From Lachnospiraceae bacterium (GTDB lineage Bacteria; Bacillota; Clostridia; Lachnospirales; Lachnospiraceae), in assembly GCA_022510615.1 (NCBI GenBank), contig JAFLTC010000011.1, positions 1-64,000 on the forward strand: DNA of 64,000 nt, read 5' to 3'. Positions 25,328-33,647 of the stretch are shown one piece after another. The notes under the pieces are model-generated. The model was not told the origin of the DNA, searched no databases, and worked only from the letters and a program-made list of their open reading frames with translations. Within the stretch, counting starts at the first letter, position 1. Each line of letters opens with the position of its first letter. Position numbers and translations under genes: made by a program.

Positions 25328-26201
25328 AAAGGAATTACGGTCTTATTTTACCTCCATGATCGGATGGGTGTTTATTGCCTTTTTCCTTGTTTTGGCCGGT
25401 CTGTATTTTATGGTAATTAATCTAATGGACGGTGTGACAAATTTTTCCTATATTTATCAGGGAATTGAACTATTTTTTGTTCTACTTTTAGTGCCGGTCC
25501 TTACCATGAGGATTGTGGCGGAGGAAAATAGGCAGAAAACGGATCAGTTGTTATATACTTCGCCGGTTTCGATTTCCAAAATTATAGCAGGAAAATATCT
25601 GGCTCTTCTTACACTGTTTGCCATTGCTCTTGTTATAGTCAGTATCTATCCGTTGATTTTAGATCATCTGGTACGAGGCGTGGCTACGGCAGGAGAGAGT
25701 GTGGACTTTGCCATTGCCTATGGAAGTACACTGGGCTTTTTCCTCTTAGGAGCGGCTTATATTGCCATCGGGCTTTTTATCTCTTCCTTAACAGAGAGCC
25801 AGGTTATCGCAGCGGTAGCATCCGGTGTCATTATGATATTTACTTATCTGATGTCTTCTCTGGCAGAGCTGCTTCCTTCGGGACACCTGTTTATTTTCTG
25901 GTTCCTTGTCGTATTGATTTTAGTCGTATGCTTTATATTAAACTTCTGGATTCATAACGGCTGGCTGACAATGTTGATTGGAATTTTGGCAGAGGCAGCG
26001 TTAGTTGCACTCTACATTCTTTTTACTGATAAATTTGATAGTTTATTAGGGAATACTCTGAGCAGTATATCGATTGTAGACCGTTACAGCAATTTTGCGC
26101 TGGGAATTTTTGATGTCAGTGCACTGGTGTATTATATTAGTGTCAGTTTTCTGTTTGTATTTATTACGATTCAGAGAATTAAGAAGAAACGATATAATTA
26201 A
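25311..26201 (+). CDS. ABC-2 type permease (GldF-like)
   Basis: A 296-residue membrane protein with six hydrophobic segments; MLAIYKKELRSYFTSMIGWVFIAFF is the typical opening of ABC-2 permeases next to Gld-type ATPases. The in-frame region back to 25257 is dismissed: the ATG at 25311 has AAAGGAGG 10 bp upstream. It overlaps the ATPase gene by 17 bp. Confidence 0.88.
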   Translation: MLAIYKKELRSYFTSMIGWVFIAFFLVLAGLYFMVINLMDGVTNFSYIYQGIELFFVLLLVPVLTMRIVAEENRQKTDQLLYTSPVSISKIIAGKYLALLTLFAIALVIVSIYPLILDHLVRGVATAGESVDFAIAYGSTLGFFLLGAAYIAIGLFISSLTESQVIAAVASGVIMIFTYLMSSLAELLPSGHLFIFWFLVVLILVVCFILNFWIHNGWLTMLIGILAEAALVALYILFTDKFDSLLGNTLSSISIVDRYSNFALGIFDVSALVYYISVSFLFVFITIQRIKKKRYN

Positions 26202-26226
26202 TTTGTGAATCATATAAGGAGGCACC

Positions 26227-27669
26227 ATGAAAAAAGGTAATGATATAAAAAAATCATTTTCCAGCCGCAGATTTAAAATGGGTGGTTTTCAGACACTGAC
26301 AATGGTAATCGTCATTGTCGTTGTCATTGTTCTGAATCTCATTGTGGGGAAAATGGGAATAACAGTAGATTTAAGCAGCGACCAGATTTATACCTTGACA
26401 GAGGATACGAAGAATCTGGCAGGACAGTTGTCTGATGATATCACGATGTACTATATGTGTCAGGACGGAAATGAGATGGCACAGATTGAGAAAGTAGTGG
26501 ACCAGTATGATAAGCTGGGGCATATTACGGTAGAAAAAAAGGACCCTGTCATTTATCCGAATTTTTCGAAAGAATATACGGATGAGGAGATTACAGACAA
26601 TGATGTTATTGTGGTCAATGAAAAAGCGAATCAATCAAAGCTTGTGAAGTATTCGGAAATGCTTATACAGGATGTAGACTATGCGACCTACAGCCAGACA
26701 AATACGCTGGATGCCGAGGGTCAGCTGACCGCGGCGATTCAAAGTGTGACTTCCACGGAAACAAAAAAAATATATTTAACCTCCGGGCATGAGGAACAGG
26801 CGTTAGATAGTACATTTTCTGATATTTTATCAAAGAGTAATATCACCACAGATACCTTGGCAACCTCCTCGGAGAAGGCAGTACCGTCGGATTGTGATAT
26901 TTTAGTTATCAATGGGCCGGTATATGATTTTTCTGATGCAGAATACACGCTGTTATATAATTATTTAAAAGATGGTGGAAAGGCAATGTTCTTTCTGAAT
27001 GCCGGGACTTCAGAGGAGATGACAAATTATAATAAGCTTTTAAGTGCTTATGGTGTAAACACGGTGAAGGGATATGTTTTGGATAATGAAAAATGTATTA
27101 ATGCCGGCTATCCAAATATTCTGAAACCGGATATAGAGAGCCATGATATTACGGCAGACGTGGCGGGAAAGGAAGTGTATATCCCGACGGCTGTCGGTAT
27201 GACAAGTGAAAAGGATGTGAGAAGCACCCTGACGGTAGAGCCATTGTTAAAAACATCCGATAGTGCTTTCAGTCGGACTGACAGACAGGAAACCTCCATG
27301 GAGAAAGTGGAAGGAGATATTGCCGGTCCATTTAATATGGCAGTAGCAGTGACGGATTCCTATGCGGAAAAAACAAAGGGAACTGGATTTGCCACAAAGC
27401 TTGTTATTTTTGGTTCCCAGCATTTTACCGGTGCTGATTTTACGGCAAATAACCAGTTTGGTAACCGTTCCATGTTGTTAAATGCCCTTACCTGGTTAAG
27501 CGGCAGTGAAACCTCTACGTTAGCGATTCCCACCAGAAGTTTAGATGAACCGACGGTGGTAATAGGGGAAGGGGACCGTGTATTCTGGACGGCAGCACTG
27601 GTTGTCCTGCTTCCGCTGGCCCTGTTAATCATTGGATTTGTCATCTGGTATCGAAGGAGGAAGAACTGA
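26227..27669 (+). CDS. GldG-family protein (ABC-associated auxiliary protein)
   Basis: A protein of 480 residues with an N-terminal membrane helix (TLTMVIVIVVVIVLNLIVG), a large extracytoplasmic region and a C-terminal helix (WTAALVVLLPLALLIIGFVIWY) followed by RRRKN. The segment VDLSSDQIYTLTEDTKNLAGQL is typical of GldG. The region ILVINGPVYDFSDAEYTLLYNYLKDGGKAMFFL resembles the glutamine amidotransferase-like fold of this family. It is thought to work outside the membrane with the ABC permease. Its stop shares bases with the start of the DUF4340 gene (TGATG). Confidence 0.85.
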   Translation: MKKGNDIKKSFSSRRFKMGGFQTLTMVIVIVVVIVLNLIVGKMGITVDLSSDQIYTLTEDTKNLAGQLSDDITMYYMCQDGNEMAQIEKVVDQYDKLGHITVEKKDPVIYPNFSKEYTDEEITDNDVIVVNEKANQSKLVKYSEMLIQDVDYATYSQTNTLDAEGQLTAAIQSVTSTETKKIYLTSGHEEQALDSTFSDILSKSNITTDTLATSSEKAVPSDCDILVINGPVYDFSDAEYTLLYNYLKDGGKAMFFLNAGTSEEMTNYNKLLSAYGVNTVKGYVLDNEKCINAGYPNILKPDIESHDITADVAGKEVYIPTAVGMTSEKDVRSTLTVEPLLKTSDSAFSRTDRQETSMEKVEGDIAGPFNMAVAVTDSYAEKTKGTGFATKLVIFGSQHFTGADFTANNQFGNRSMLLNALTWLSGSETSTLAIPTRSLDEPTVVIGEGDRVFWTAALVVLLPLALLIIGFVIWYRRRKN

Positions 27670-29177
27670 TGTCAAAAAAGAAAAAGAATCTCTTTACCCT
27701 TCTGGGACTTTCGGCACTGTTGATTGTCTGTCTTGTTTTGTATTTTGTTGTTCCGAAGTCAAAGGATACAGACGGTGATGAAACAGAAACAACCGCAGGG
27801 GAAGAAATTACGGTAGATGAAATTGACAGCAGCACGATTACCGGAGTGGAAATTCAAAAAGAGGGAAAAACCACGTTGTCTCTTTTAAAAGAAGAGGAGG
27901 TCTGGCATCTGACGGAGGATAAAAGCATTCCCCTTGATGAGGAATCAGTAACGGGGCTTTTTGACTGCTTAAATCCGGTGAAGGCAGCAAAAACAGTAGA
28001 AAAAGATGACTCCAAATTATCCGATTACGGTTTGGATCATCCGGTTATGATTATTAACGTTACTGCTGGGGATACAACCTATCAATATCATCTTGGCATT
28101 GCCGTTCCGGTAGAGGGAGGATACTATGGCCTGACAGATACCGGGGATAAAATATATTGTTTTAATGAAGACTTGTATACAACCTTTGATATTAGTCGGA
28201 ACGTGCTGATTCAAAGGGATGAATTACCGGACATAGAAGAAAATTATATGACCTATCTCCTTGTAGAGAATAAAAATGGCAAAGATTTTGAGGCAAAAGC
28301 AGCTGATGAGGAGGAACGAGTTGACCAGTATTCAGACTGGAATATTACAAAACCATATGCCGAGCCGTTAGCCGCCAGTGTAAAGGATTGGTCCACGATA
28401 TTAGAGAGCTTTACCTCGCTGTCCTTTGGGGGGCTGGTTCAGTATAAAGCGGCAGATTTATCCAAATATGGCTTAAAGGATCCGGCTTCAGTAATTACGG
28501 TAACCTATTATGAGGCAAAAGAGGGATATACTCCGAAGGCGACTGCCACACCGTCTCAGTCGGATTCCTCTTCCGGTACGGAGAAGGAAACCATACCGGA
28601 GAAATACAGAGATTATAAAACTTTGAAACTCTATGTCGGTAATAAAAAGGGAGAGAATTATTATGTCTGTCTGAAAGGCTCCCGCAACGTCTATACCATG
28701 ACGGAAGGTACCGTGGAGAGTATGACAAAGTTAGATGCCTATGCCAGTATGGACCATAGCGTATATTCTACAATGGCAACTGACATTAAGGGCTATGATG
28801 TGACCTATGGTAATACGACACTGAAGGTGACTAGAAAGGACAAAGAGAAGGACGAAAATGGAAGCAGCAATATGTGGACGCTGAACGGAAATGAAATTGC
28901 CTCCGAAAAGGAGGAGGATTTTCTGAAACCGTATTCGGCAGCGTATCTTCTTACCTTTACCTCAAAGGCAAAAGAGTCTGTAAAACCAAAAAGTAAAACG
29001 CCGGTGCTGACGATTGTGTATCATGAGAATAACCGAGATGTGACGGTTCGGTATCTGCCATACGATGATACGAATTTCTACCGCGTGGATAAAAATGGAA
29101 TGGACTATTTCCTTGTGGATAAATTATCTGTGGATGATGTGATTACAAAATTTAAAGAGATTGAAAAATTGCAATAA
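27669..29177 (+). CDS. DUF4340 domain protein
   Basis: A 502-residue protein anchored by one N-terminal helix (FTLLGLSALLIVCLVLYFVV), otherwise extracytoplasmic. It contains the repeated strand pattern of DUF4340 (KEEEVWHLTEDKSIPLDEESV, then SDYGLDHPVMIINV, and again LSKYGLKDPASVITVTYY). The two copies of a YGL-D/K-P motif suggest an internal duplication. A Ser/Thr-rich linker (ATPSQSDSSSGTEKE) lies in the middle. It follows the GldG-like gene with overlapping stop and start, so it is almost certainly a component of the same envelope complex. Molecular function unknown. Confidence 0.85.
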   Translation: MSKKKKNLFTLLGLSALLIVCLVLYFVVPKSKDTDGDETETTAGEEITVDEIDSSTITGVEIQKEGKTTLSLLKEEEVWHLTEDKSIPLDEESVTGLFDCLNPVKAAKTVEKDDSKLSDYGLDHPVMIINVTAGDTTYQYHLGIAVPVEGGYYGLTDTGDKIYCFNEDLYTTFDISRNVLIQRDELPDIEENYMTYLLVENKNGKDFEAKAADEEERVDQYSDWNITKPYAEPLAASVKDWSTILESFTSLSFGGLVQYKAADLSKYGLKDPASVITVTYYEAKEGYTPKATATPSQSDSSSGTEKETIPEKYRDYKTLKLYVGNKKGENYYVCLKGSRNVYTMTEGTVESMTKLDAYASMDHSVYSTMATDIKGYDVTYGNTTLKVTRKDKEKDENGSSNMWTLNGNEIASEKEEDFLKPYSAAYLLTFTSKAKESVKPKSKTPVLTIVYHENNRDVTVRYLPYDDTNFYRVDKNGMDYFLVDKLSVDDVITKFKEIEKLQ

Positions 29178-29194
29178 AAGAGAGGATATTTCCC

Positions 29195-30607
29195 ATGATT
29201 GAGACAAAGACATATCTGTACAACACTCTGACGAAAAAGGTGGAAGAGTTTATACCAAATGAAGAGGGAAAGGTAGCCATGTACACCTGTGGTCCGACGG
29301 TGTATCACTATGCCCATATTGGAAACTTACGCAGCTATATTATGGAGGATGTACTGGAAAAATATTTGCGTTTTGTCGGATATGACGTAAAACGTGTGAT
29401 GAATATTACCGATGTGGGACACCTGACAAGCGACGGCGATACCGGTGAAGATAAGATGTTAGCCGGCGCGAAGCGGGAGCATAAAAGCGTTATGGATATT
29501 GCCAGATATTATACCGATGCTTTTATGCAGGACTGCGAAAAGCTATGCATAAAAAAACCGGACGTGGTGGAGCCGGCGACAAACTGTATTGCAGAATTTA
29601 TCCATATGATTGAAGTACTTCTGGAAAAAGGCTATGCTTATATCGCAGGGGAAAATGTGTACTTTGATACTTCAAAGCTAAAACAGTATTATGTCCTCTC
29701 GGCACAAAAAGAAGAGGAACTCCAGGTTGGCGTCAGAGAGGATGTGGAGGAAGATACCAACAAGAAAAATAAGACCGACTTTGTTCTCTGGTTTACAAAA
29801 TCAAAATTCGACAATCAAGAGCTGAAGTGGGACAGTCCCTGGGGCGTTGGATATCCGGGCTGGCATATTGAGTGCTCCTGCATCAGTATCAAACATCTGG
29901 GAGAATATATGGATATTCACTGCGGCGGTGTCGATAATATTTTTCCGCATCACACGAATGAGATTGCCCAGAGTGAATCCTATATCGGTCATAAATGGTG
30001 TAATTACTGGTTCCATGTCAACCACCTGAATACAAAGGGCGGGAAGATGAGTAAATCCTCGGGAGAATTTTTGACAGTATCTTTGCTGGAAGAAAAGGGA
30101 TACGACCCAATGGTATACCGTATGTTCTGTCTGTCGTCTCATTACCGCAAGCCCTTAGAATTTTCCTACGAGGGTCTGGATAATGTGGCAGCTACCTACG
30201 ATAAATTGATAAAGCGGCTGCAAAACCTTTCCGAGGAGGGAGAGATTGAGACAGATAAAGTCAGAGAGTATGAAAAGAAATTTTCAGAGGCACTGGGAAA
30301 TGATATCAATACATCTTCTGCCATTACTGTATTGTATGATATGCTAAAGGAGGAGATGGAGGACGCTACAAAACGCCATCTGACGGCCCGGTTTGATGAG
30401 GTGCTCTCACTTGGGTTGACAAAGGCATTTGAAAAAGAAGAAGTAGATGAAGAACTGGCTGCCTATGTGGAGAGGATGATAGAGGAGCGGAAGCAGGCAA
30501 AGAAGGAGAAAAATTTTGCCAGAGCAGACGAAATTCGCGACCAGCTAGGCAAAGAAGGAATTGTGTTAAAGGATACGAGAGAGGGAACACTCTGGAGTAA
30601 AGAGTAA
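29195..30607 (+). CDS. cysS: Cysteinyl-tRNA synthetase
   Basis: Charges tRNA-Cys. The protein of 470 residues has the zinc-binding and HIGH region YTCGPTVYHYAHIGNLRS (residues 28-45), the tryptophan-rich specificity region WDSPWGVGYPGWHIECSCIS, the zinc ligands HCGG and HHTNE, and the KMSKS loop (GGKMSKSSGEF, near 285). The length is standard for bacterial CysRS. It starts 17 bp after the DUF4340 gene; no T-box leader is visible, so expression appears to rely on upstream promoters. Confidence 0.96.
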   Translation: MIETKTYLYNTLTKKVEEFIPNEEGKVAMYTCGPTVYHYAHIGNLRSYIMEDVLEKYLRFVGYDVKRVMNITDVGHLTSDGDTGEDKMLAGAKREHKSVMDIARYYTDAFMQDCEKLCIKKPDVVEPATNCIAEFIHMIEVLLEKGYAYIAGENVYFDTSKLKQYYVLSAQKEEELQVGVREDVEEDTNKKNKTDFVLWFTKSKFDNQELKWDSPWGVGYPGWHIECSCISIKHLGEYMDIHCGGVDNIFPHHTNEIAQSESYIGHKWCNYWFHVNHLNTKGGKMSKSSGEFLTVSLLEEKGYDPMVYRMFCLSSHYRKPLEFSYEGLDNVAATYDKLIKRLQNLSEEGEIETDKVREYEKKFSEALGNDINTSSAITVLYDMLKEEMEDATKRHLTARFDEVLSLGLTKAFEKEEVDEELAAYVERMIEERKQAKKEKNFARADEIRDQLGKEGIVLKDTREGTLWSKE

Positions 30608-30623
30608 CGGAAGGGAGAGAATT

Positions 30624-30995
30624 ATGAAACAGAATGGAAAAGTAAAAAAACTTGCATTTCTTTTTATCCTGTGCCTGTGTGTCGGTACCTTATCCGGCTG
30701 CGGTGACGGTATCAAAAAGGATACACAAAATCTTGTGACAGAAAAAACAAATCAGGCCTTGCAGTTGTATTCGGATATCGAAAAGCAGGTGAAGGAGCAT
30801 CAGCTTCAGGCGGACAAAGCCTTTATCGATATGAAAAAACAGCTGACAGACATGTCGGAAAAAATAAAGACAGGGATATCTGAAACAACAGAAGAGGACG
30901 GACAGCTGGCGTCACAGGAACTGGATAAAATTATTGAGAATTTGCAGAATGTGAAAGAGAAGGTGCAGAAGTCTATAGAGGCTGTTGCAGAGTGA
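30624..30995 (+). CDS. Small lipoprotein
   Basis: A 123-residue protein with a lipoprotein signal peptide (LAFLFILCLCVGTLSGC; lipobox LSGC, Cys 26). The mature part is almost entirely helical and charged, with heptad-like runs (IEKQVKEHQLQADKAFIDMKKQLT), so it is probably a coiled coil outside the membrane. I do not recognise a family. Hairpin element C follows 9 bp after the stop codon. Confidence 0.75.
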   Translation: MKQNGKVKKLAFLFILCLCVGTLSGCGDGIKKDTQNLVTEKTNQALQLYSDIEKQVKEHQLQADKAFIDMKKQLTDMSEKIKTGISETTEEDGQLASQELDKIIENLQNVKEKVQKSIEAVAE

Positions 30996-31004
30996 AATTG
31001 AAAG

Positions 31005-31085
31005 AAAGAGATACCATCCAATCGTCTCAAACCGGCAACGCTTCGCGTTAAAGGTTTTCGCTGATTGGATGGTATCTCTTTTTTT
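31005..31085 (+). terminator. Long-hairpin element, family 1, copy C, with T-run
   Basis: The stem AAAGAGATACCATCCAATC (31005-31023) pairs exactly with 31063-31081, followed by seven T (31079-31085), as in a rho-independent terminator. The apical part follows the family plan: stem AAACC/GGTTT, GG opposite AA, stem CAACGC/GCGTTA, loop TTC, TCGCT/GAT on the 3' side. It has the same orientation as the lipoprotein gene it follows. Confidence 0.8.
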
Positions 31086-31136
31086 GATTGTCTCCTGTAA
31101 CTCGCTGTCTAAACTGCGACACTCAAGTGGTTTTTC

Positions 31137-31165
31137 TTGCTATCTTCCAACATCTGGACTATAAT
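31137..31165 (+). promoter_or_regulatory. Promoter of the decayed regulator gene
   Basis: TTGCTA, 17 bp, TATAAT; about 27 bp before the TTG start of the pseudogene. Confidence 0.6.
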
Positions 31166-31191
31166 AGTATAAGATGGAAGGGGAGGATTAT

Positions 31192-31610
31192 TTGTTTCGT
31201 GTTGCTATATGCGATGATGATATGGAATTTTGTAAAAGCTTTCAATCTATGGTGGAAACCTGTTTGGAAGATTTGGACATACCTCATAAAATTATAGTGT
31301 ATCAAAGTACCCAAAATCTATATTATGATTTGGAGGAGGGAGTTATTTGAGACCTATCCCCTCAACTTTCTGATTAAGCCGATCGAAATAGAAAAGGTAA
31401 GAAGGGTAATCGATATAGCAGCCCGGCTAAAGGGCGAGTATAAAAGAATTTTCACCTACCGGTTTCTCTCTCAGGAATATCAGGTGGAGTGTGGGAAAAT
31501 TTCATATTTTCAGTCTGAAGGACGGAAAATTTGGTTTGATAATAATTGCAATAATTGGAGAAGTATACAAGTTGCATCACATTGGACCGCGTGTAGATTC
31601 TATCCAATCG
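31192..31610 (+). pseudogene. Decayed LytTR-type response regulator (AgrA/LytR-like)
   Basis: From TTG 31192 (behind GGGGAGG) the frame reads a receiver-domain start, FRVAICDDDMEFCKSF, for about 53 codons, ending at TGA 31348. Another frame, overlapping from about 31345, reads FETYPLNFLIKPIEIEKVRRVIDI, the end of a receiver domain with its conserved Lys, then the beginning of a LytTR DNA-binding domain (RIFTYRFLSQEYQVECGKISYFQSEGRKIWF), before it also breaks. The middle of the receiver domain, including the phospho-accepting Asp, is missing. The pattern is an internal deletion plus frameshift and 3' decay. No histidine kinase remains nearby. Confidence 0.8.
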
Positions 31611-31652
31611 GATAATGGTCACAAAATACACAATTATATTATAGTGGTCAAG

Positions 31653-31681
31653 TTGACACTGGGTTTTAGCGGCGTTAAGAT
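31653..31681 (+). promoter_or_regulatory. Candidate promoter for the orphan membrane protein gene
   Basis: TTGACA, 17 bp, TAAGAT, 86 bp before the ATG at 31768. Confidence 0.45.
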
Positions 31682-31767
31682 AAATGCAATAAGATAATAA
31701 TATTGTCCCATTGCCGTTTCTATTAGGATAGTTAGCATGATACCTATATTGTAGATGGAGGATAAAA

Positions 31768-32259
31768 ATGCAAAAGAAAAAAATTATAATAGTCATACTA
31801 TTCTTACTTGGTATTTTAATTATAATTACAGTGTTACTAATTCATCTCTATAATAAGCATATTAACAATGCGCTGGTACAAAAGGGGCAGGATAGTTTCC
31901 GTTATACTCATGAGGAACATTTTAAAGGGAATCGTTGGAACCTATATGTAAATGAAAAGTATACATATGCTATTACTCCTTGGCTTTCGAAAGAGGAAAT
32001 GAGAGCATATTTAAGCGATGTGAACTTAATCAAAACAATCTATGACGAAGGAAATGTTCGTGTATATAGTCTTCCACTGGGTGAATATCAAAGTCAATAT
32101 GATATAATTTATACAATAAATGGTGTAGATTTTTACTGTTGGGATAAAGATATTTTAAATATTGAAACTGACAATGAGGTAAAAAATCGGCTTACAGAAT
32201 TATATAAATATATCCCAGAAAGTGAACTGGCAAAACAACTTGGAGAAGGTTGGGAATAA
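31768..32259 (+). CDS. Hypothetical membrane-anchored protein
   Basis: A 163-residue protein. A lysine-rich start is followed by one hydrophobic helix (IIIVILFLLGILIIITVLLI), then a hydrophilic domain of about 130 residues with many aromatic residues (GNRWNLYVNEKYTYAITPWLS). No family recognised. The ribosome-binding site ATGGAGG lies 8 bp before the ATG. The gene and its surroundings are clearly more AT-rich than the flanking operons and sit between a pseudogene and hairpin element D, suggesting an acquired or decaying segment. Confidence 0.65.
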   Translation: MQKKKIIIVILFLLGILIIITVLLIHLYNKHINNALVQKGQDSFRYTHEEHFKGNRWNLYVNEKYTYAITPWLSKEEMRAYLSDVNLIKTIYDEGNVRVYSLPLGEYQSQYDIIYTINGVDFYCWDKDILNIETDNEVKNRLTELYKYIPESELAKQLGEGWE

Positions 32260-32332
32260 ACAATAAATACTTAAACGAAAAGCAGAAAAGGGAATCTATA
32301 TTCGGTAACGTTCTGCGGCATTTCGCAAAATT

Positions 32333-32488
32333 CTGTAACATATTGCTGGATGTCATTTTGGTGGGCCATAATTAAGGAAAATCCACGAATCAGCGGGAAC
32401 ATTTAATGCGAAGCATTACCCGTTCGAGTCGATTCGTGGATTTTCCTTAATTTTACTATCAAAAATGACAATCACAATATTGTTACAG
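32333..32488 (-). repeat. Long-hairpin element, family 1, copy D (longest arms)
   Basis: The core 32371-32391 pairs exactly with 32431-32451 (ATTAAGGAAAATCCACGAATC and complement). Outward from that the arms keep pairing imperfectly (TGTCATTTT at 32351 against AAAAATGACA ending 32470; CTGTAACA at 32333 against TGTTACAG ending 32488). The whole 156-bp element is a foldback with arms of about 58 bp. The minus-strand apical plan equals the other copies: GACTC loop, GAACG/TGTTC, GG/AA, TAATGC/GCATTA, TTC. It ends 1 bp from the stop codon of the minus-strand aldolase gene. Confidence 0.8.
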
Positions 32489-32489
32489 A

Positions 32490-33467
32490 TCAATCCTTAT
32501 CATTCAGCTCCAGATAAAAGTTCAAGAAATCCGTACGCCCTTCCTTCGTGGCGGCAATTGCCGTGCGGGGATGCTGGTTCGTCTGTCCCGTGAGAAGATA
32601 TGGAATATTATAACCCCATACAGTACCGGATTTCTTTAGAGGGATAATATGTTTTTCTAAAAATTTCAAAAGCGGAATTATATTGTATTTTGGGTTTTTC
32701 AGAAAACCAAGCAGCTGCTCTGTTGAGCAGTTTCCGGCACCACGTCCCATACCGTTTGCGGTGGCATCCAGATAGCTGACGCCCCGAGTCAGTGCTGCAA
32801 TCGTGTTGGCGAAAGCAAGCTGCTGATTATTATGAGCATGAATACCGACATATTTATCATATTTTTCTGCCATACCAAGATATTTATCCGCCAGTTCATC
32901 AATCTGCTCCATGTAAAGAGAACCATAGCTGTCAACAAGATAAACACCATCGGCATTGCTGTTTCCGATTAACTCCAGTGCCTCATCAATTTCTGATTCC
33001 TTGGCATTGGATATTGCCATAATGTTTATCGTTGCTTCATAGCCAAGTTCCTTACAGTATTCAACCATTTCAATGGCCGTTGGAATCGTATTGATATAAG
33101 TGGCAACACGCACCAAATCAATAACACTTTCAGATTTTGGTATAATATCATGTTTGTAATCACAACGTCCCACATCTGCCATAACTGCAATTTTCATATC
33201 AGTATCATTATTTCCGACAATGCTGCGAATCGAATCCTCGTCGCAGAACTTCCATGGACCAAACTCATTGACATCAAAAATATCTTTGGATGCCTTATAT
33301 CCAAACTCCATATAATCAATACCGGCCTTTACATTAGCCAGATATAAATCGCGAATAAATTCTTCTGTAAAACGAAAGTCATTGACTAGTCCTCCATCAC
33401 GAATTGTTGCATCGACCACTTTAATATCCGGCCGGAAAGTAAGAAGAGAACCTTTTTTCTTTTCCAT
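32490..33467 (-). CDS. DRE-TIM metallolyase-family aldolase
   Basis: A 325-residue TIM-barrel protein starting VVDATIRDGGLVNDF, a variant of the family DxTLRDG motif whose Asp binds the divalent metal; later GIHAHNNQQLAFANT supplies the metal-binding His pair (HxH). This places it among HMG-CoA lyase/4-hydroxy-2-oxovalerate aldolase relatives, usually annotated only as an aldolase-domain protein. The substrate is unknown; no dehydrogenase or acetaldehyde-processing partner is adjacent. Its ATG follows GGAGG at 13 bp, with a nearer AAAGG. It is transcribed away from purM, alone, with element D directly downstream. Confidence 0.82.
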   Translation of the reverse strand: MEKKKGSLLTFRPDIKVVDATIRDGGLVNDFRFTEEFIRDLYLANVKAGIDYMEFGYKASKDIFDVNEFGPWKFCDEDSIRSIVGNNDTDMKIAVMADVGRCDYKHDIIPKSESVIDLVRVATYINTIPTAIEMVEYCKELGYEATINIMAISNAKESEIDEALELIGNSNADGVYLVDSYGSLYMEQIDELADKYLGMAEKYDKYVGIHAHNNQQLAFANTIAALTRGVSYLDATANGMGRGAGNCSTEQLLGFLKNPKYNIIPLLKFLEKHIIPLKKSGTVWGYNIPYLLTGQTNQHPRTAIAATKEGRTDFLNFYLELNDKD

Positions 33468-33497
33468 CCTTTTGTACCTCCATATGGGATTTTTATC

Positions 33498-33535
33498 ACC
33501 GTCTGTATCAGACGGTCAGACCGGGATAACGCCCG
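33498..33535 (-). promoter_or_regulatory. Two small hairpins in the aldolase leader
   Basis: ACCGTCTG pairs with CAGACGGT (33498-33516, 3-nt loop) and CGGG pairs with CCCG (33522-33535). Both would lie in the minus-strand 5' leader, 30-70 nt upstream of the aldolase start. They may stabilise or attenuate that mRNA. No known riboswitch was recognised. Confidence 0.45.
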
Positions 33536-33584
33536 ATTAATCACTATTGTATCAGATTTTTCTCCATAAGAAAAGGATTTCTTG

Positions 33585-33613
33585 TTGCTATTTTAAAAGG
33601 AACAAGGTAAAAT
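33585..33613 (+). promoter_or_regulatory. Promoter of the purM operon
   Basis: TTGCTA, 17 bp, TAAAAT, 34 bp before the purM ATG. No purine riboswitch is visible in the short leader. Confidence 0.6.
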
Positions 33614-33647
33614 ACATATTAGGTAGACAGACAGGAGGTTCAATCAG

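Noticed and set aside
33498-33647. Purine riboswitch upstream of purM
   Set aside because: The small hairpins lie on the far side of the purM promoter, and the 34-bp leader is too short for a riboswitch; no conserved core was seen.
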